A stretch of 64,000 bases of DNA from PALSA-1353 sp050014015 (lineage in GTDB: Bacteria; Planctomycetota; Phycisphaerae; Tepidisphaerales; Tepidisphaeraceae): NCBI GenBank assembly GCA_050014015.1, contig JBEKEC010000013.1:21000-84999 (forward strand), in the 5' to 3' direction. Position 1 is the stretch's first letter, and each line of letters opens with the position of its first letter. Below, in pieces: positions 42,140 through 51,473 of this stretch. The notes under the pieces were generated by a model. The model worked only from the letters and a program-made list of their open reading frames with translations. It was not told where the DNA came from and ran no database searches. The position numbers and the translations under genes were made by a program.

Positions 42140-43468
42140 TCAGAGAATGAACTGGCTCAAATCCTCGTCCTTCCAGACACCGGCGAGGCGCTGGCGCACG
42201 TAATCGGCGGTGATGGAAGCCCTCTTCTCCGCCAGGTCCGGCGCTTCAAAGCTGATGGTTTCCATCACGCGCTCGATGACGGTGTAAAGCCTGCGGGCGC
42301 CGATGTTCTGGCTGCGGCGGTTCAGGTCGTATGCCAACTGGGCCATCAGGTCGATCGCATCCTCGGTGAACTCGATTGACACGCCCTCGGTCGCCAACAG
42401 CTCCACCTGTTGGCGGGTCAGGGAATTCCTCGGCTCGTGCAGGATGCGGACGAAATCGTCCTTGGTCAGATCGGACAATTCCACGCGGATGGGAAACCGG
42501 CCTTGCAATTCAGGCATCAGATCGCTGGGCTTGCTGCCGTGAAACGCGCCGGCGGCGATGAATAAAATGTGGTCGGTCTTCACCGGGCCGTACTTGGTGA
42601 TGACGGTCGAGCCTTCGACGATCGGAAGCAGATCGCGCTGGACGCCCTGGCGGGAAACGTCCGGGCCATGCTTGGATTCGGGGCCGCAAATCTTGTCGAT
42701 TTCGTCGAGAAAAACGATGCCGCTCTGCTCGACGCGCTCGATCGCCCGCTGCTGAATCTTGTCGCGATCCACCAGCTTTTCCGATTCCTGGACCAGCAAC
42801 ACCTTGCGCGCCTCGCGCACGGAAAGTCGGCGCGACTCGCGCCGAACGGGCATCATCTTTTCCAGCATCGACTGGAACTCGACGTCCATCTCCATCCCCA
42901 CCGGACCCAGGACGCCGATGCCCGAACGCTGCTCGACCTGAATCTCGATCGGCCGGTCCTCCAGGTCCCCCGCCTTCAGTTGCTCGCGGAGCTTTTCCCG
43001 CACGCGCGCCCTCTTGGCCTTGGCCTCGTCGTCCTCGAAAGCCGGGGAACGCTCGCCGGGCAACAGCAACTCCAGAAGCCGTTCTTCAACCTGCGCCGTG
43101 GCCGGGTCCTTCACGAATTGGGTCATCTCCTCGCGAACCAGTGCGATCGCGGAATCCAATAAATCGCGGATCATCGAATCGACGTCCCGTCCGTGATACC
43201 CGACCTCGGTGAACTTGGTGGCTTCCACCTTGATGAAGGGCGCGCCGGTCAGGCCCGCGAGCCGGCGGGCGATCTCCGTTTTGCCCACGCCGGTCGGGCC
43301 GATCATAATGATGTTCTTGGGCGAAACGTCCTGGCGAAGGCCTTCGGGAAGTTGCTGGCGCCGCCAACGCCCGCGGATCGCCACCGCCACCGCCCGCTTG
43401 GCGTCGGCCTGGCCAACGATGTATTTGTCGAGTTCCGAAACAATCTGGCGAGGGGTCAGGTGTTCCAT
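42140..43468 (-). CDS. hslU: HslU ATPase of the HslUV protease
   Basis: The 442-residue protein is a full-length Clp/HSP100 family AAA+ unfoldase. It has LTPRQIVSELDKYIVGQADA at the start, Walker A GPTGVGKT (57-64), the HslU RDVDSMIRDLLDSAI region, the I-domain with charged helices, Walker B GIVFLDEIDKI (near 256) and the C-terminal ADYVRQRLAGVW...DLSQFIL tail that activates HslV. It unfolds substrates and feeds them to HslV. hslV is not adjacent but about 10.8 kb away on the other strand. Confidence 0.96.
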   Translation of the reverse strand: MEHLTPRQIVSELDKYIVGQADAKRAVAVAIRGRWRRQQLPEGLRQDVSPKNIIMIGPTGVGKTEIARRLAGLTGAPFIKVEATKFTEVGYHGRDVDSMIRDLLDSAIALVREEMTQFVKDPATAQVEERLLELLLPGERSPAFEDDEAKAKRARVREKLREQLKAGDLEDRPIEIQVEQRSGIGVLGPVGMEMDVEFQSMLEKMMPVRRESRRLSVREARKVLLVQESEKLVDRDKIQQRAIERVEQSGIVFLDEIDKICGPESKHGPDVSRQGVQRDLLPIVEGSTVITKYGPVKTDHILFIAAGAFHGSKPSDLMPELQGRFPIRVELSDLTKDDFVRILHEPRNSLTRQQVELLATEGVSIEFTEDAIDLMAQLAYDLNRRSQNIGARRLYTVIERVMETISFEAPDLAEKRASITADYVRQRLAGVWKDEDLSQFIL

Positions 43469-43569
43469 GATTGTGTATAATAGCCTCTAACAAAAAAGCT
43501 GACACAGAGAACACTGAGGTCACAGAGAACACAGAGGTAGAGTTGACAATTCAGTATTCCTCTGTGTGC

Positions 43570-43812
43570 TTACGTCCGCTCCCCCAATTCGTAGAACCCG
43601 GCGGTGTCCCGCTTGAGATAACCCTTCTCCGCCAATTCCTCCCAGATTTCGCGGCCGAAGCCGGAGGGGGGTTGAATGGAGACGGTTTGAATCTTGCCCG
43701 TGCCGCTGAGCGGGCCGTGGCCGATCTTGGAATCATCGTCCAATCGCGTCAGCTTCAGCCGTTTCTTGAACGCTTTGAGCGCTTTGCGAAGTTCTTCTTC
43801 TGTTGCCGGCAT
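43570..43812 (-). CDS. Small conserved-type protein, unknown (80 residues)
   Basis: From the ATG at 43812 the product reads MPATEEELRKALKAFKKRLK, then LDDDSKIGHGPLSGTGKIQT and FGREIWEELAEKGYLKRDTA with a GFYELGERT end. The longer frame to 44007 runs through a repeat element and is rejected. It resembles a small protein conserved in planctomycetes in my recollection, but no function is known. A start-proximal Glu/Lys helix and a C-terminal winged-helix-like pattern are visible. Confidence 0.65.
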   Translation of the reverse strand: MPATEEELRKALKAFKKRLKLTRLDDDSKIGHGPLSGTGKIQTVSIQPPSGFGREIWEELAEKGYLKRDTAGFYELGERT

Positions 43813-43904
43813 TTCGGACTCCTGGCGAGGCCGGCCATTATGATGTTGTATCTCGCGGATTACCAGTTCGGCGGCAAATAGATTGGTGCGCCTAACAAAT
43901 TGAA

Positions 43905-44140
43905 CCAGACCAGAGCACAGAGGTCCCAGCGCGGCATAGCCACAACCAAAAAGGATGCAGAGGCGGATACTTCCGCAGAACCCGGTGGGCAATCCCAAAG
44001 TGGACAATTCAGATTTACCGCCCGCTTCGCTCGCGGAGGGCTAGCCCACCGCGAGCGAAGCGGGCGGTAAATAATCGGAGTTGGAAATCTGCGCAGCGCG
44101 GATAAGAGTTGAATTTATCCGTGCGCTCCGTGCAATCCGC
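43905..44140. repeat. Dispersed palindromic element, copy 1
   Basis: A near-perfect palindrome (CCCGCTTCGCTCGCGGAGGG, CTAGC, then its inverse, 44018-44073) is flanked by blocks (AAAGGATGCAGAGGCGGATA, GGGCAATCCCAAAGTGGACA). The same blocks recur in the opposite orientation around 55450-55655. No open frame is seen. Confidence 0.8.
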
Positions 44141-44143
44141 GGT

Positions 44144-45007
44144 TCAGTCCTTTTCTGATTTCCTTTTGAGCCACCGGCTCATGATTTGGAAGAACTCGTC
44201 CCGTGCGAATCGCTCGCGCCAAGGGCTGTGGCCGCAGCGAGGCAACTCGTGATATTCGAGTTGAGGGACGTACCGGCGAAGAAGGTCGCGCGTGCGGGGG
44301 CCGGGGTGGGGATCGTAGTTGCCGTGGAGCATCAGAACGGGCGATTGCACGGCGGACAGCGCAGCCGGGTATTGACCCTGCTGCTGCAATCGCAGCATGT
44401 CGTTCCACGTTTCCTCGTGAGCTTTGGAATCAAAGGGCCCAATCGCGGGATCGGGCTCGTCCTGGCTCGGACTGAAGTCAAATAAGTGCCGGATCAACCC
44501 GTAGCGGCGAATCGTTTTGGCCTGAGGGTCGGCGGAACATTCGGCTTCCAATTGCTCGATAGCCCGCCGAAGGTTCGGATCATCGTCGATGCGCCGCTCG
44601 ATGGTCGCCTGATATTCGGCGCGGGTTTCCGCATTCCAGGTTCCGCAGCCGACGATCACCAGCGGCCCGGCCAGGTTGGGATGGGTGGCGGCGAAGACGA
44701 GGACGAGCATTGCGCCCCAGGATTCACCGATGAGGGCGGGGCGCCGGCCGGGGCAGCGCGAGAGGATCAAATCATGCATGTCCGCGACGTGATGTCCGAC
44801 CGTCAGCGGGGCAGCCGACGCATCGCTGCCTCGCTGCCAGGGCTCAAGGACACGGAATGAGTCAGCCAAGCCCCGCGCGATGGGCCCAGCATTCCCCGCC
44901 GCCGCAGGACCGCCGTGAACCACCAAAACCATCCGTCCGGCGGCGCCGTATTCGCGGGTTTTCAAAATGGCAGCCGGTTCCATGCGGATGTGCATCATCC
45001 GTTCCAA
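44144..45007 (-). CDS. Alpha/beta hydrolase (S33 prolyl-aminopeptidase-like)
   Basis: The 287-residue product has the alpha/beta-hydrolase features VLVVHGGPAAAGN (oxyanion loop), LIGESWGAMLVLVFAA (nucleophile Ser in G-E-S-W-G), a lid region, LMLHGNYDPHPG (acid Asp) and RCGHSPWRE (catalytic His). The HGGP and GESWG patterns are typical of the proline iminopeptidase/S33 group, but substrates vary widely. No leader is present, so it acts in the cytoplasm. Confidence 0.82.
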   Translation of the reverse strand: MERMMHIRMEPAAILKTREYGAAGRMVLVVHGGPAAAGNAGPIARGLADSFRVLEPWQRGSDASAAPLTVGHHVADMHDLILSRCPGRRPALIGESWGAMLVLVFAATHPNLAGPLVIVGCGTWNAETRAEYQATIERRIDDDPNLRRAIEQLEAECSADPQAKTIRRYGLIRHLFDFSPSQDEPDPAIGPFDSKAHEETWNDMLRLQQQGQYPAALSAVQSPVLMLHGNYDPHPGPRTRDLLRRYVPQLEYHELPRCGHSPWRERFARDEFFQIMSRWLKRKSEKD

Positions 45008-45039
45008 TTCGACGGCCGAGGCGACGCTTTCACGTCCTC

Positions 45040-47919
45040 TTAAAGCTCGCTCAACGCCACGCGCAACACCTCGATCTTGTTCTTGTCGCGCGAGACGATC
45101 ACGTAGAGGCGCCCGTCGCGAACGATGCTGTGCGGATAAGCCGGGTAGCCATATTCGTCGCTGCCGCGGGGCATACCGCGGTGCGCCTCGGCGAGGATGA
45201 AATGTTGGTCGAAATGCACGCCATCCCGCGACAATGACAGCACCAGCGGCGTGCGTTTTGCCAGCGGGTTGCCGACATAATAGAACCGTCCGTCCGGCAA
45301 CCGGCCAAAGTGAAATTTCGAAACGGCGTCACTGAACTGGGTGGAAACGGGAGGCGACCAGGTCAAGCCGTCGTCGCGGCTTTCCGTAAGCCATAGCCGA
45401 TGCGGGATTTCCTTCTCCCCGTCGCGTAAGAGCATGTGGATGACCCCGTCATCGGTTTGATAAAACGATCCTTCGCAGAAGCGGTCACGTAAGCCATTGC
45501 GAGGGCCGTCATCACGAAATGACGTCGGGTCGCTCCCAATCGTTGCAGCCGTTTTGGATGGGTAGATGCCCACCATGTGCCATCCACTCAGGCCCGAGGG
45601 ATCGTCCGACCACGGATATGCAACGTTCCCGCTGACAATCAGCCGCCCCGACGCGGTGGGTTCCGGGCCGTGGTTGGGACATAGGGGCAGGCCCATGTCG
45701 CGGGGCGCGCTCCAGTTCTGTCCATCGGTGCTGGTTAGCGCCTCCACGAGTCGGTTTTCCTTGTGCGGTCCGAAGCTCGCGACGTAGGCTACCAGCGTGC
45801 CCTCGTATGGGTAAAGACCCACGGCGGTCAACACCTGCTCGACCCCCGCCGCATCCTTCACGGTGTCAACCAGCGGGCGCGGCGGGGTCCAATGCGCGAA
45901 GTCCTGGGCCGTCGAGATCAGCACGCGCTGCCCCGGCTGGTCCTCGTTTTCTCTGCCATTGGACCAGATCGCATAGAACCGGTCCTTGAAAAAACCGAGG
46001 TGCGGATGATGCGAATACGTCCACTCGGTTCCGGGACGGGAGATAAAAACGCCTTCCACCTTCGGCCGCCGCACGCCCGGCAACGCCACCGGCAGGCCGT
46101 CCTCCCATTCCGCGCCGTTGGTGATGGAACTCGGCATCGTCGTTGAAGCCGTCGGGCCGTGGTGAAGGGCGGCTTCTAACACGGGATCGCGGCCGGCCAG
46201 AAAATCATCGAGCGAGCACGGCACCAAGATGTCGGGATCGAGAAAGAGCGGATCCGCATCGCGAATCTGGTGGACATATTCCGTCGAGTATTGCACCTGC
46301 AGCTCCGTGTTCGGCAGCGTAAAGTGATCGGCCTGGCCATAATGGTTGGGTTTATTACCGGCGGGTTCGCCGGCCAGGACGGCGTTAAGATGCCTGCGGA
46401 AAATCAGCGCCGTGTCCATCGCGGCGGAAAACGTGCGCCCGGCGGTGAGAACGTAGAGACGTTCCTTCGCACTAAGCGCTGGTCGCGATTTCAGACCGTT
46501 CAGGAGGGGATCGACGATTTGTGTCTTGCCCCCGCCGTTGAAACGCAAGTCCAAGACGACGCGCTGGATCGGGCGGGCGTCGGCAAAAGCGAATAGTTTG
46601 CTCGCAAAATCCTCGAAAGGATTGTCCGGCGCATCGGCGCATCTGTTGTATTGAATATAGAGGGTTTGCGTTTGGGGCAGGTATTCGTACCAGTAGGAAA
46701 CGTTGGGGTGTTTGCGGCACAATTCCATCGGAATATGCAGGGCGTCGGCGGCAGTGATCAACCTCCGTCCGCCCTTGGCGGAACCTTCCGACGTAATTTC
46801 CAGGGTAAATTCCTCTCCACCCGCTTTGGCGCAGGTCAAGCGCAATCGACCGTCGGGGTCGGCGATGTTTTCGTGCCGCATCAATTCCACCAGCGTCATG
46901 TATCGCGGACTCTCGACGTGCAGATGAGCGTCATTCTCGTGGGCGATGTAAGGAGCGACCGCCGCTTCGACTTCTTCGGGCGTTTTCGACCCAATCCGCA
47001 CCACGCGACTGCCGATCGCCTTTTGATATTCCGAAGCCGCCGCCACGACGGCCAGCCCGTCGGAAAACCACCGCAATTGAACCGGATAAGAATGGAGCCC
47101 CGTCTTTTCAGTGGCGGACCCGAAGGAGACCTCCGTGTGCGCCACGCCCAGGCTTGCCACCATGCGCATGAGTTGGAAGACAATTTCCGGATCCGAAAGT
47201 CGTGGAACTTGGCGCTTCAATTCCGCGACTTCGCGCTCAAACTTGTCCCTGGGCATGAGCATGAAGAAGTCTTTTTCGCTGACCGGAAGTTTGCTGGCGA
47301 AATAGTCCAGGTCTTCCTCCCAGCGCCCGGGGCGCGTGGTCGGATTATTTGCCACGGGCGTGGCGGCCTCGGCCGGTGAAGTGGTGGCCTCGGCTGCCGC
47401 TTTGGCTGCTGCCGCCGCTGCCGCCGCCTCATCCGCCTGTGCCTTGGCCAAACCAGCTTCCGCCAGCCTGAGTTGGGCGCTCGCCTCCGCGTAGGATTTC
47501 GTTGCGCCTGCAACCGCGGCATCCGAGACCCAGGCATCTTCCTGTAGACGGCCGAGGCGAGTCTTGGCATTTAGCAGGTCCGTTGCTGCGGTTGTGCGTG
47601 CATCCTCCGAATCGGCCCCATCCAGTTCCTTCTGTGCATCCGCGACCGCGGCTTCGCCCTGCTGATACTCCGGCGTCTGGGACAAGCGATGGATTACGGC
47701 GGCGCGGGCGCGGTCGAGTGCCTCGCGAGCCAAGGCGGTTTTCGCTCGCAACCGGACGATTTCATCCCGCAACTGCTGAATGGGCTGGGCTGTTGGCTCG
47801 CCGGCTGAGGAGGCCTGTGTCGATGCGCTGGTCGCGCTCGCGTGGCGATCGGGTTTATCTTGGGCAAAACCCGCCACCACCAATGCCAGCGCCAGCGTGA
47901 TTGAAATCGCCATTCTCAT
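45040..47919 (-). CDS. Secreted fusion: coiled coil, S41-type protease domain, sialidase-like propeller
   Basis: The 959-residue product has a signal peptide (MAISITLALALVVAGFAQ). Residues about 50-190 form an Ala/Glu/Arg-rich coiled coil. Residues about 200-590 look like a peptidase S41-type domain (DLRFNGGGKTQIVDPLL near 461, VLTAGRTFSAAMDTALIF near 496, LAGEPAGNKPN), with the S41 Ser in TFSAA. Residues about 600-959 have repeated Asp-box-like strands (ESRDDGLTWSPP, STDGQNWSAP, LSRDGVHFD) as in sialidase/BNR propellers. A fusion of protease and sialidase-like domains on one secreted chain is unusual. The catalytic state of either is unproven. Confidence 0.72.
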   Translation of the reverse strand: MRMAISITLALALVVAGFAQDKPDRHASATSASTQASSAGEPTAQPIQQLRDEIVRLRAKTALAREALDRARAAVIHRLSQTPEYQQGEAAVADAQKELDGADSEDARTTAATDLLNAKTRLGRLQEDAWVSDAAVAGATKSYAEASAQLRLAEAGLAKAQADEAAAAAAAAKAAAEATTSPAEAATPVANNPTTRPGRWEEDLDYFASKLPVSEKDFFMLMPRDKFEREVAELKRQVPRLSDPEIVFQLMRMVASLGVAHTEVSFGSATEKTGLHSYPVQLRWFSDGLAVVAAASEYQKAIGSRVVRIGSKTPEEVEAAVAPYIAHENDAHLHVESPRYMTLVELMRHENIADPDGRLRLTCAKAGGEEFTLEITSEGSAKGGRRLITAADALHIPMELCRKHPNVSYWYEYLPQTQTLYIQYNRCADAPDNPFEDFASKLFAFADARPIQRVVLDLRFNGGGKTQIVDPLLNGLKSRPALSAKERLYVLTAGRTFSAAMDTALIFRRHLNAVLAGEPAGNKPNHYGQADHFTLPNTELQVQYSTEYVHQIRDADPLFLDPDILVPCSLDDFLAGRDPVLEAALHHGPTASTTMPSSITNGAEWEDGLPVALPGVRRPKVEGVFISRPGTEWTYSHHPHLGFFKDRFYAIWSNGRENEDQPGQRVLISTAQDFAHWTPPRPLVDTVKDAAGVEQVLTAVGLYPYEGTLVAYVASFGPHKENRLVEALTSTDGQNWSAPRDMGLPLCPNHGPEPTASGRLIVSGNVAYPWSDDPSGLSGWHMVGIYPSKTAATIGSDPTSFRDDGPRNGLRDRFCEGSFYQTDDGVIHMLLRDGEKEIPHRLWLTESRDDGLTWSPPVSTQFSDAVSKFHFGRLPDGRFYYVGNPLAKRTPLVLSLSRDGVHFDQHFILAEAHRGMPRGSDEYGYPAYPHSIVRDGRLYVIVSRDKNKIEVLRVALSEL

Positions 47920-48106
47920 CGGAATTCACCCATGCGCCACGCCAGTGTGGGGACGCGCTTCGTCAACTGGGATGTGCGCCGGCTAAGCACCTTTGCCGGA
48001 CCCCGGACCCTCGCCGGGTGTGAACATATAAAAAGAGTGTTCGTCGCCGCGGTCAATCGGGAACAAGACCTAATTCAGCATGGGTGAAATCACCTAGACG
48101 AAGCCC
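47920..48106. other. Intergenic, no gene seen
   Basis: Nothing coding is visible. It contains the upstream region of the secreted fusion gene and the boundary of the chimeric remnants that follow. Confidence 0.4.
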
Positions 48107-48242
48107 TTCACTTCGCTTTCCGCGTTGCCGGCGGATGGTGGCTTGGTTGCAACTGGCCTTTCAGTTCCGCGGCACGCATCAGGATTCCGGGACTTGGCCC
48201 GCTGGCCGGTGGGGCGGGAGTCAGGTTGTAACTCAGCGTATG
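48107..48242 (-). pseudogene. Duplicated 3' end of the PEGA lipoprotein gene
   Basis: These 136 bases align without gaps to 49577-49712, the 3' end of the intact PEGA lipoprotein gene, with eight mismatches (about 94% identity). The first part of the gene is absent. The remnant ends in TATG, where it joins directly to the GNAT remnant. Confidence 0.85.
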
Positions 48243-48326
48243 TTGGTCTTTACGCTGACGGACGAAGATTGGCGGGAATTGCCGCCGACCGCATTTCCTC
48301 CGCTCGCCGGAGGATTGCCGAGTTAA
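48239..48326 (+). pseudogene. 3' end of a GNAT acetyltransferase gene
   Basis: The frame reads MLVFTLTDEDWRELPPTAFP, then PLAGGLPS. The intact GNAT gene at 55652-56278 has MLVFALTDGDWRELPQATLF at the same place. Nothing of the first about 175 codons is present. The four bases TATG are shared with the end of the preceding PEGA remnant. Confidence 0.85.
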
Positions 48327-48648
48327 AACTGGTTACCGCTAGGAGTGATTTGCAAGAATGATACCGTAAATCGCGACGACCACTGGTCAGAAATCGACTC
48401 TGGTCACTCGACGCTAGTGGCGATTTTCCGTCGGAAATGCGGGATAGCATGCTAAAATTAGGTGGATAAAAGGTTTATACGGTGTCGCTTGAGCAAGTCG
48501 AGTTTTTGCAAAAATTCGCAGAAAAAGGTTGTTTTGAAATAGCTGACTGTGGTATCGTTATGGTGTCTTTGGGCGGCTTGATTTGTTCGGGCCAAGTCGT
48601 CTGCAACTGTTTTTCAATCACTGATCCTGTCGTGGGTCGGGAGAAATC
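48327..48648. other. Upstream region of a PEP-CTERM gene
   Basis: No convincing gene. A short frame at 48482-48673 (GTG start) would overlap the PEP-CTERM start and has no ribosome-binding site. The last bases carry GGGAGAAATC before the ATG at 48649. Confidence 0.5.
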
Positions 48649-49383
48649 ATGCGATACGTTGGATTATCCTTAGCGGTCGGCAGTCTGCTCGTCTGGTGCT
48701 CGTTTGCTTCCGCCCAGCAGGTGGACGCCGGTTACGATCTGTTTCAGACGGACCCCGGCACTTCATTCCAGGGTGCACCCTTCGAAGGTGTTCCAATTGG
48801 AACCTACAATTTCGGTGGTGCGATCGGCGTACAAAGCACTGGGCAGACCGACACCATTGTCCAGCGTTTGGCGCCTGCGACTCCCACCAGTTCCACGATT
48901 CCTCTCCAGATGGCCCTATTGCAACTCGTTTCTGATACGCCCATTTCCTTAGGCGGTGGACCGCTTGGCTTTTATTACGTTGACCTCCAGTCCATGGACA
49001 ACACGGGACCAGCCAGCACCGGGTCTATGACGATTAACTGGAACACCAATACCAGCGGAACGTTCACCAGTTCGTTGGACGTGTTTTTCGATGTGCACTA
49101 TGGGGCGCTCAATGGCCCGATCGTTGCTCAACAGAATGCCATACTGAGCAATTCCGGCGCGGCTTGGAGCGACATTGCCCCTCCCGGATCTGTTCTGATC
49201 AATGGCGTCGATAATTTGCTTAACGGCAACGACATTACCAACGACTTCTGGCCCGGCCAATTCACTGAAATGGAGCCCGGCGTCGTTCACGTCGTGGAAC
49301 CTGCCACTATGCCGGAGCCGGCGTCTCTGGCCCTGCTCGCCGCGGCCGGGCTGCTAGGTGCGCGCCGCCCTCGCCGCACATGA
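48649..49383 (+). CDS. PEP-CTERM envelope protein
   Basis: The 244-residue product has a signal peptide (YVGLSLAVGSLLVWCSFASA, then QQ). A beta-rich, Gly/Asn/Ser/Thr-rich domain without a recognised family follows (FGGAIGVQSTGQTDTIVQRL is typical). It ends with a PEP-CTERM signal (MPEPAS, LALLAAAGLLGA, RRPRR). A strong Shine-Dalgarno (GGGAGAAA) precedes the ATG, and an intrinsic terminator follows 22 bases after the stop. It is a single-gene unit, exported and sorted by exosortase. Confidence 0.85.
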   Translation: MRYVGLSLAVGSLLVWCSFASAQQVDAGYDLFQTDPGTSFQGAPFEGVPIGTYNFGGAIGVQSTGQTDTIVQRLAPATPTSSTIPLQMALLQLVSDTPISLGGGPLGFYYVDLQSMDNTGPASTGSMTINWNTNTSGTFTSSLDVFFDVHYGALNGPIVAQQNAILSNSGAAWSDIAPPGSVLINGVDNLLNGNDITNDFWPGQFTEMEPGVVHVVEPATMPEPASLALLAAAGLLGARRPRRT

Positions 49384-49405
49384 AGTTGATTTGACCAATA
49401 AACGG

Positions 49406-49443
49406 ACGGGGACGTGGTTTCAAACACGTCCCCGTTTCGTTTC
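49406..49443 (+). terminator. Intrinsic terminator
   Basis: A perfect 11-pair stem ACGGGGACGTG/CACGTCCCCGT encloses an 8-base loop (49406-49435) and is followed by TTCGTTT. It lies directly after the PEP-CTERM gene. Confidence 0.85.
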
Positions 49444-49577
49444 CCGCGCTCTGGCCAAGCGATTGGTGAATTCCAATGATCCGCGCGAATTCTAACTCCG
49501 CGTGGATTGCCCTTAACGGAGAAACATCACGCGGAAGCTCAAGCCATGGGTAGGCGCCGCCGCATAGGCCGGGCGAT

Positions 49578-50015
49578 TCACTTCGCTTTCCGCGTTGCCG
49601 GCGGATAGTGGCTTGGTTCCAACTGGCCTTTCAGTTCCGCGGCACGCATCAGGATTCCGGGGCTGGGGCCACTGGCCGGGGGGGCGGGGGTCAGGTTGTA
49701 ACTCAGCGTATGGCGATCCTTCAGCGGGATCGGCAGCAGTTCGCTGATCAGGTCCAGGGGAATCCATTCGTAAATCGGAGCAATCACCCAGGCTGAGGTG
49801 TGAATCGTTTGATATTCGTCACGCCGAACGGTGATCTCGTAGATCCCGTACCAGGTGAAATCCCGGCTGAACGGCGTGCGGCCCATTTCCTGGCCGTTCA
49901 ATTGCACCAACGCCCCCGGCGGATTCGTCTGCACGGTCAGAATCCGCTCTACGCAGCCACCCGTGACGGCCGCCAAAACCGCGATGCAGCCCAGCAGCCC
50001 GAGAAGTCGTTTCAT
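49578..50015 (-). CDS. PEGA-domain lipoprotein
   Basis: From the ATG at 50015 the product is 145 residues. A lipoprotein signal peptide comes first (KRLLGLLGCIAVLAAVTGGC, lipobox VTGGC). A PEGA domain follows (LTVQTNPPGALVQLNGQEMG, then TPFSRDFTWYGIYEITVRRD), a beta-sandwich found in many surface proteins. It has a Pro-rich C-terminal tail. The frame extends upstream to 50147, but that part is a repeat (CAATTGCCCATTGCC-like units). Its 3' end is duplicated at 48107-48242. Confidence 0.82.
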   Translation of the reverse strand: MKRLLGLLGCIAVLAAVTGGCVERILTVQTNPPGALVQLNGQEMGRTPFSRDFTWYGIYEITVRRDEYQTIHTSAWVIAPIYEWIPLDLISELLPIPLKDRHTLSYNLTPAPPASGPSPGILMRAAELKGQLEPSHYPPATRKAK

Positions 50016-50189
50016 GCCGTGCGGAAGTATAGACCAGGGGGATGGGTTGACAAGATTGCCGATTGCCAATTGCCCATTGCCAATTGAAAGAAGGGCGATT
50101 TGCGGCGCTTGGTATTCCAATCGGCAACTGGCAACCGGCAATCGCATTCACCCGCCCGATCTCCTACACTATCGCAAGGTCGTTTGAAG

Positions 50190-51416
50190 ATGAAAAATCC
50201 GTCGTACGTATTTCCAACGATTATCTCGCTGTTCATCCTGCTCGACCTGCTGGTCCTGGGGCGGATGTACGTTCTCTTGCGGCCCGCGCCGGGGCGGAAT
50301 TATTGGCGGGCGTTTTTGGTGCTCTGGATATTGACCGCGGCGGCGTTCTGTTTGATGGTCATGTTTGCCAATCAGGTGCTCGGCGCCAGGCACGATCCCT
50401 TCCCGCAATGGCTCGTCGCCGGGCAGTTTGTCTGGCATTTTCTGGTTTTGCCGGTCGTGGTGCTGGGGCTGTTTCTCCATCTGGTATTTCGAACGGCGCG
50501 CAAGGCGTTGCGAAGGACCAAACCGGCGGTCGAAACGTCGGCCGCGCCGGCGGCGGCGGTTCATTCCCGGCGAGCATTCCTGACACGCGCGGCGACGATG
50601 GCCGTTCCGGTCGCGACCGCTTCCTTGGTCGGCGCGGGTCTGGCACAACTCGGAAAATTCCGGGTGAGATCGTTCGACCTTGCCATCGCCGGCTGGCCAA
50701 GAGGTTTGGACAATTACACCATCACCGTCATTGCCGACGTTCACGTTGGAGAATTTTCCTCGCAGAAGATGCTCGACGACATCGTCCAGACCAGCAACCG
50801 CCTGCGTTCGGACCTGGTTCTCCTCCCCGGCGATCTGATCAACATTTCGCACGCCGATTTGCCGGGGGCCTTGGACATGGTGCTGCGTCTGGATGCCCGC
50901 GACGGGGTCTACCTGATTCAGGGCAATCACGATGTCATCCAGGGCCGCCCGGACCAGTTTGACTATGCCGTTCGCCGCCGCGGCGTGAATCTGCTCGTTG
51001 ACCAGGCCGCGGTCATCACCGCGCGCGGCGTGCCGTTCCAATTGCTCGGCACGCGCTGGATGAACCCGTGGTTCCGCGATGGGTCGGTCGCCTACACCGC
51101 CGGCCTCCGCCAGCCCGGCTTGTTTGCCATGATGATGGCCCATCATCCCGACAGTTGGGACGTCGCCGCCGAACACGGGATACCGCTGGTATTTTCCGGC
51201 CACACGCACGGTGGCCAAATCATGTTGACCAAAACCATCGGCGGCGGCCCGTTGCGGTTCAAATACTGGACCGGCCGTTACGACAAGCCCGGGCCGCAAG
51301 GGCTTCGCCCTCCGCGTTCAACGCTCATAGTCTCCAACGGCGTGGGCAACTGGTTCCCACTCCGCATCGGCGCTCCGGCCGAAATCCTTCAAATCACCAT
51401 GCATCCCGGCGATTGA
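50190..51416 (+). CDS. Membrane-anchored metallophosphoesterase
   Basis: From the ATG at 50190 the product is 408 residues. The N-terminal part has four hydrophobic helices (residues about 1-130) with a basic linker. The C-terminal part is a calcineurin-like phosphoesterase with the metal-ligand motifs DVHVG, LLPGDLIN, GNHD, MMAHHPD and FSGHTHGGQ. Such proteins (YkuE-like) act on the periplasmic side; some hydrolyse lipid or nucleotide phosphates. A tandem RR-like segment (SRRAFLTRAATM) after the helices may be a Tat-like signal. Confidence 0.87.
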   Translation: MKNPSYVFPTIISLFILLDLLVLGRMYVLLRPAPGRNYWRAFLVLWILTAAAFCLMVMFANQVLGARHDPFPQWLVAGQFVWHFLVLPVVVLGLFLHLVFRTARKALRRTKPAVETSAAPAAAVHSRRAFLTRAATMAVPVATASLVGAGLAQLGKFRVRSFDLAIAGWPRGLDNYTITVIADVHVGEFSSQKMLDDIVQTSNRLRSDLVLLPGDLINISHADLPGALDMVLRLDARDGVYLIQGNHDVIQGRPDQFDYAVRRRGVNLLVDQAAVITARGVPFQLLGTRWMNPWFRDGSVAYTAGLRQPGLFAMMMAHHPDSWDVAAEHGIPLVFSGHTHGGQIMLTKTIGGGPLRFKYWTGRYDKPGPQGLRPPRSTLIVSNGVGNWFPLRIGAPAEILQITMHPGD

Positions 51417-51473
51417 CGGGCCTTAAGGAACTTTTACCGCGAAGGCGCACAGAGCTGGCTATGCCCGCAACCC

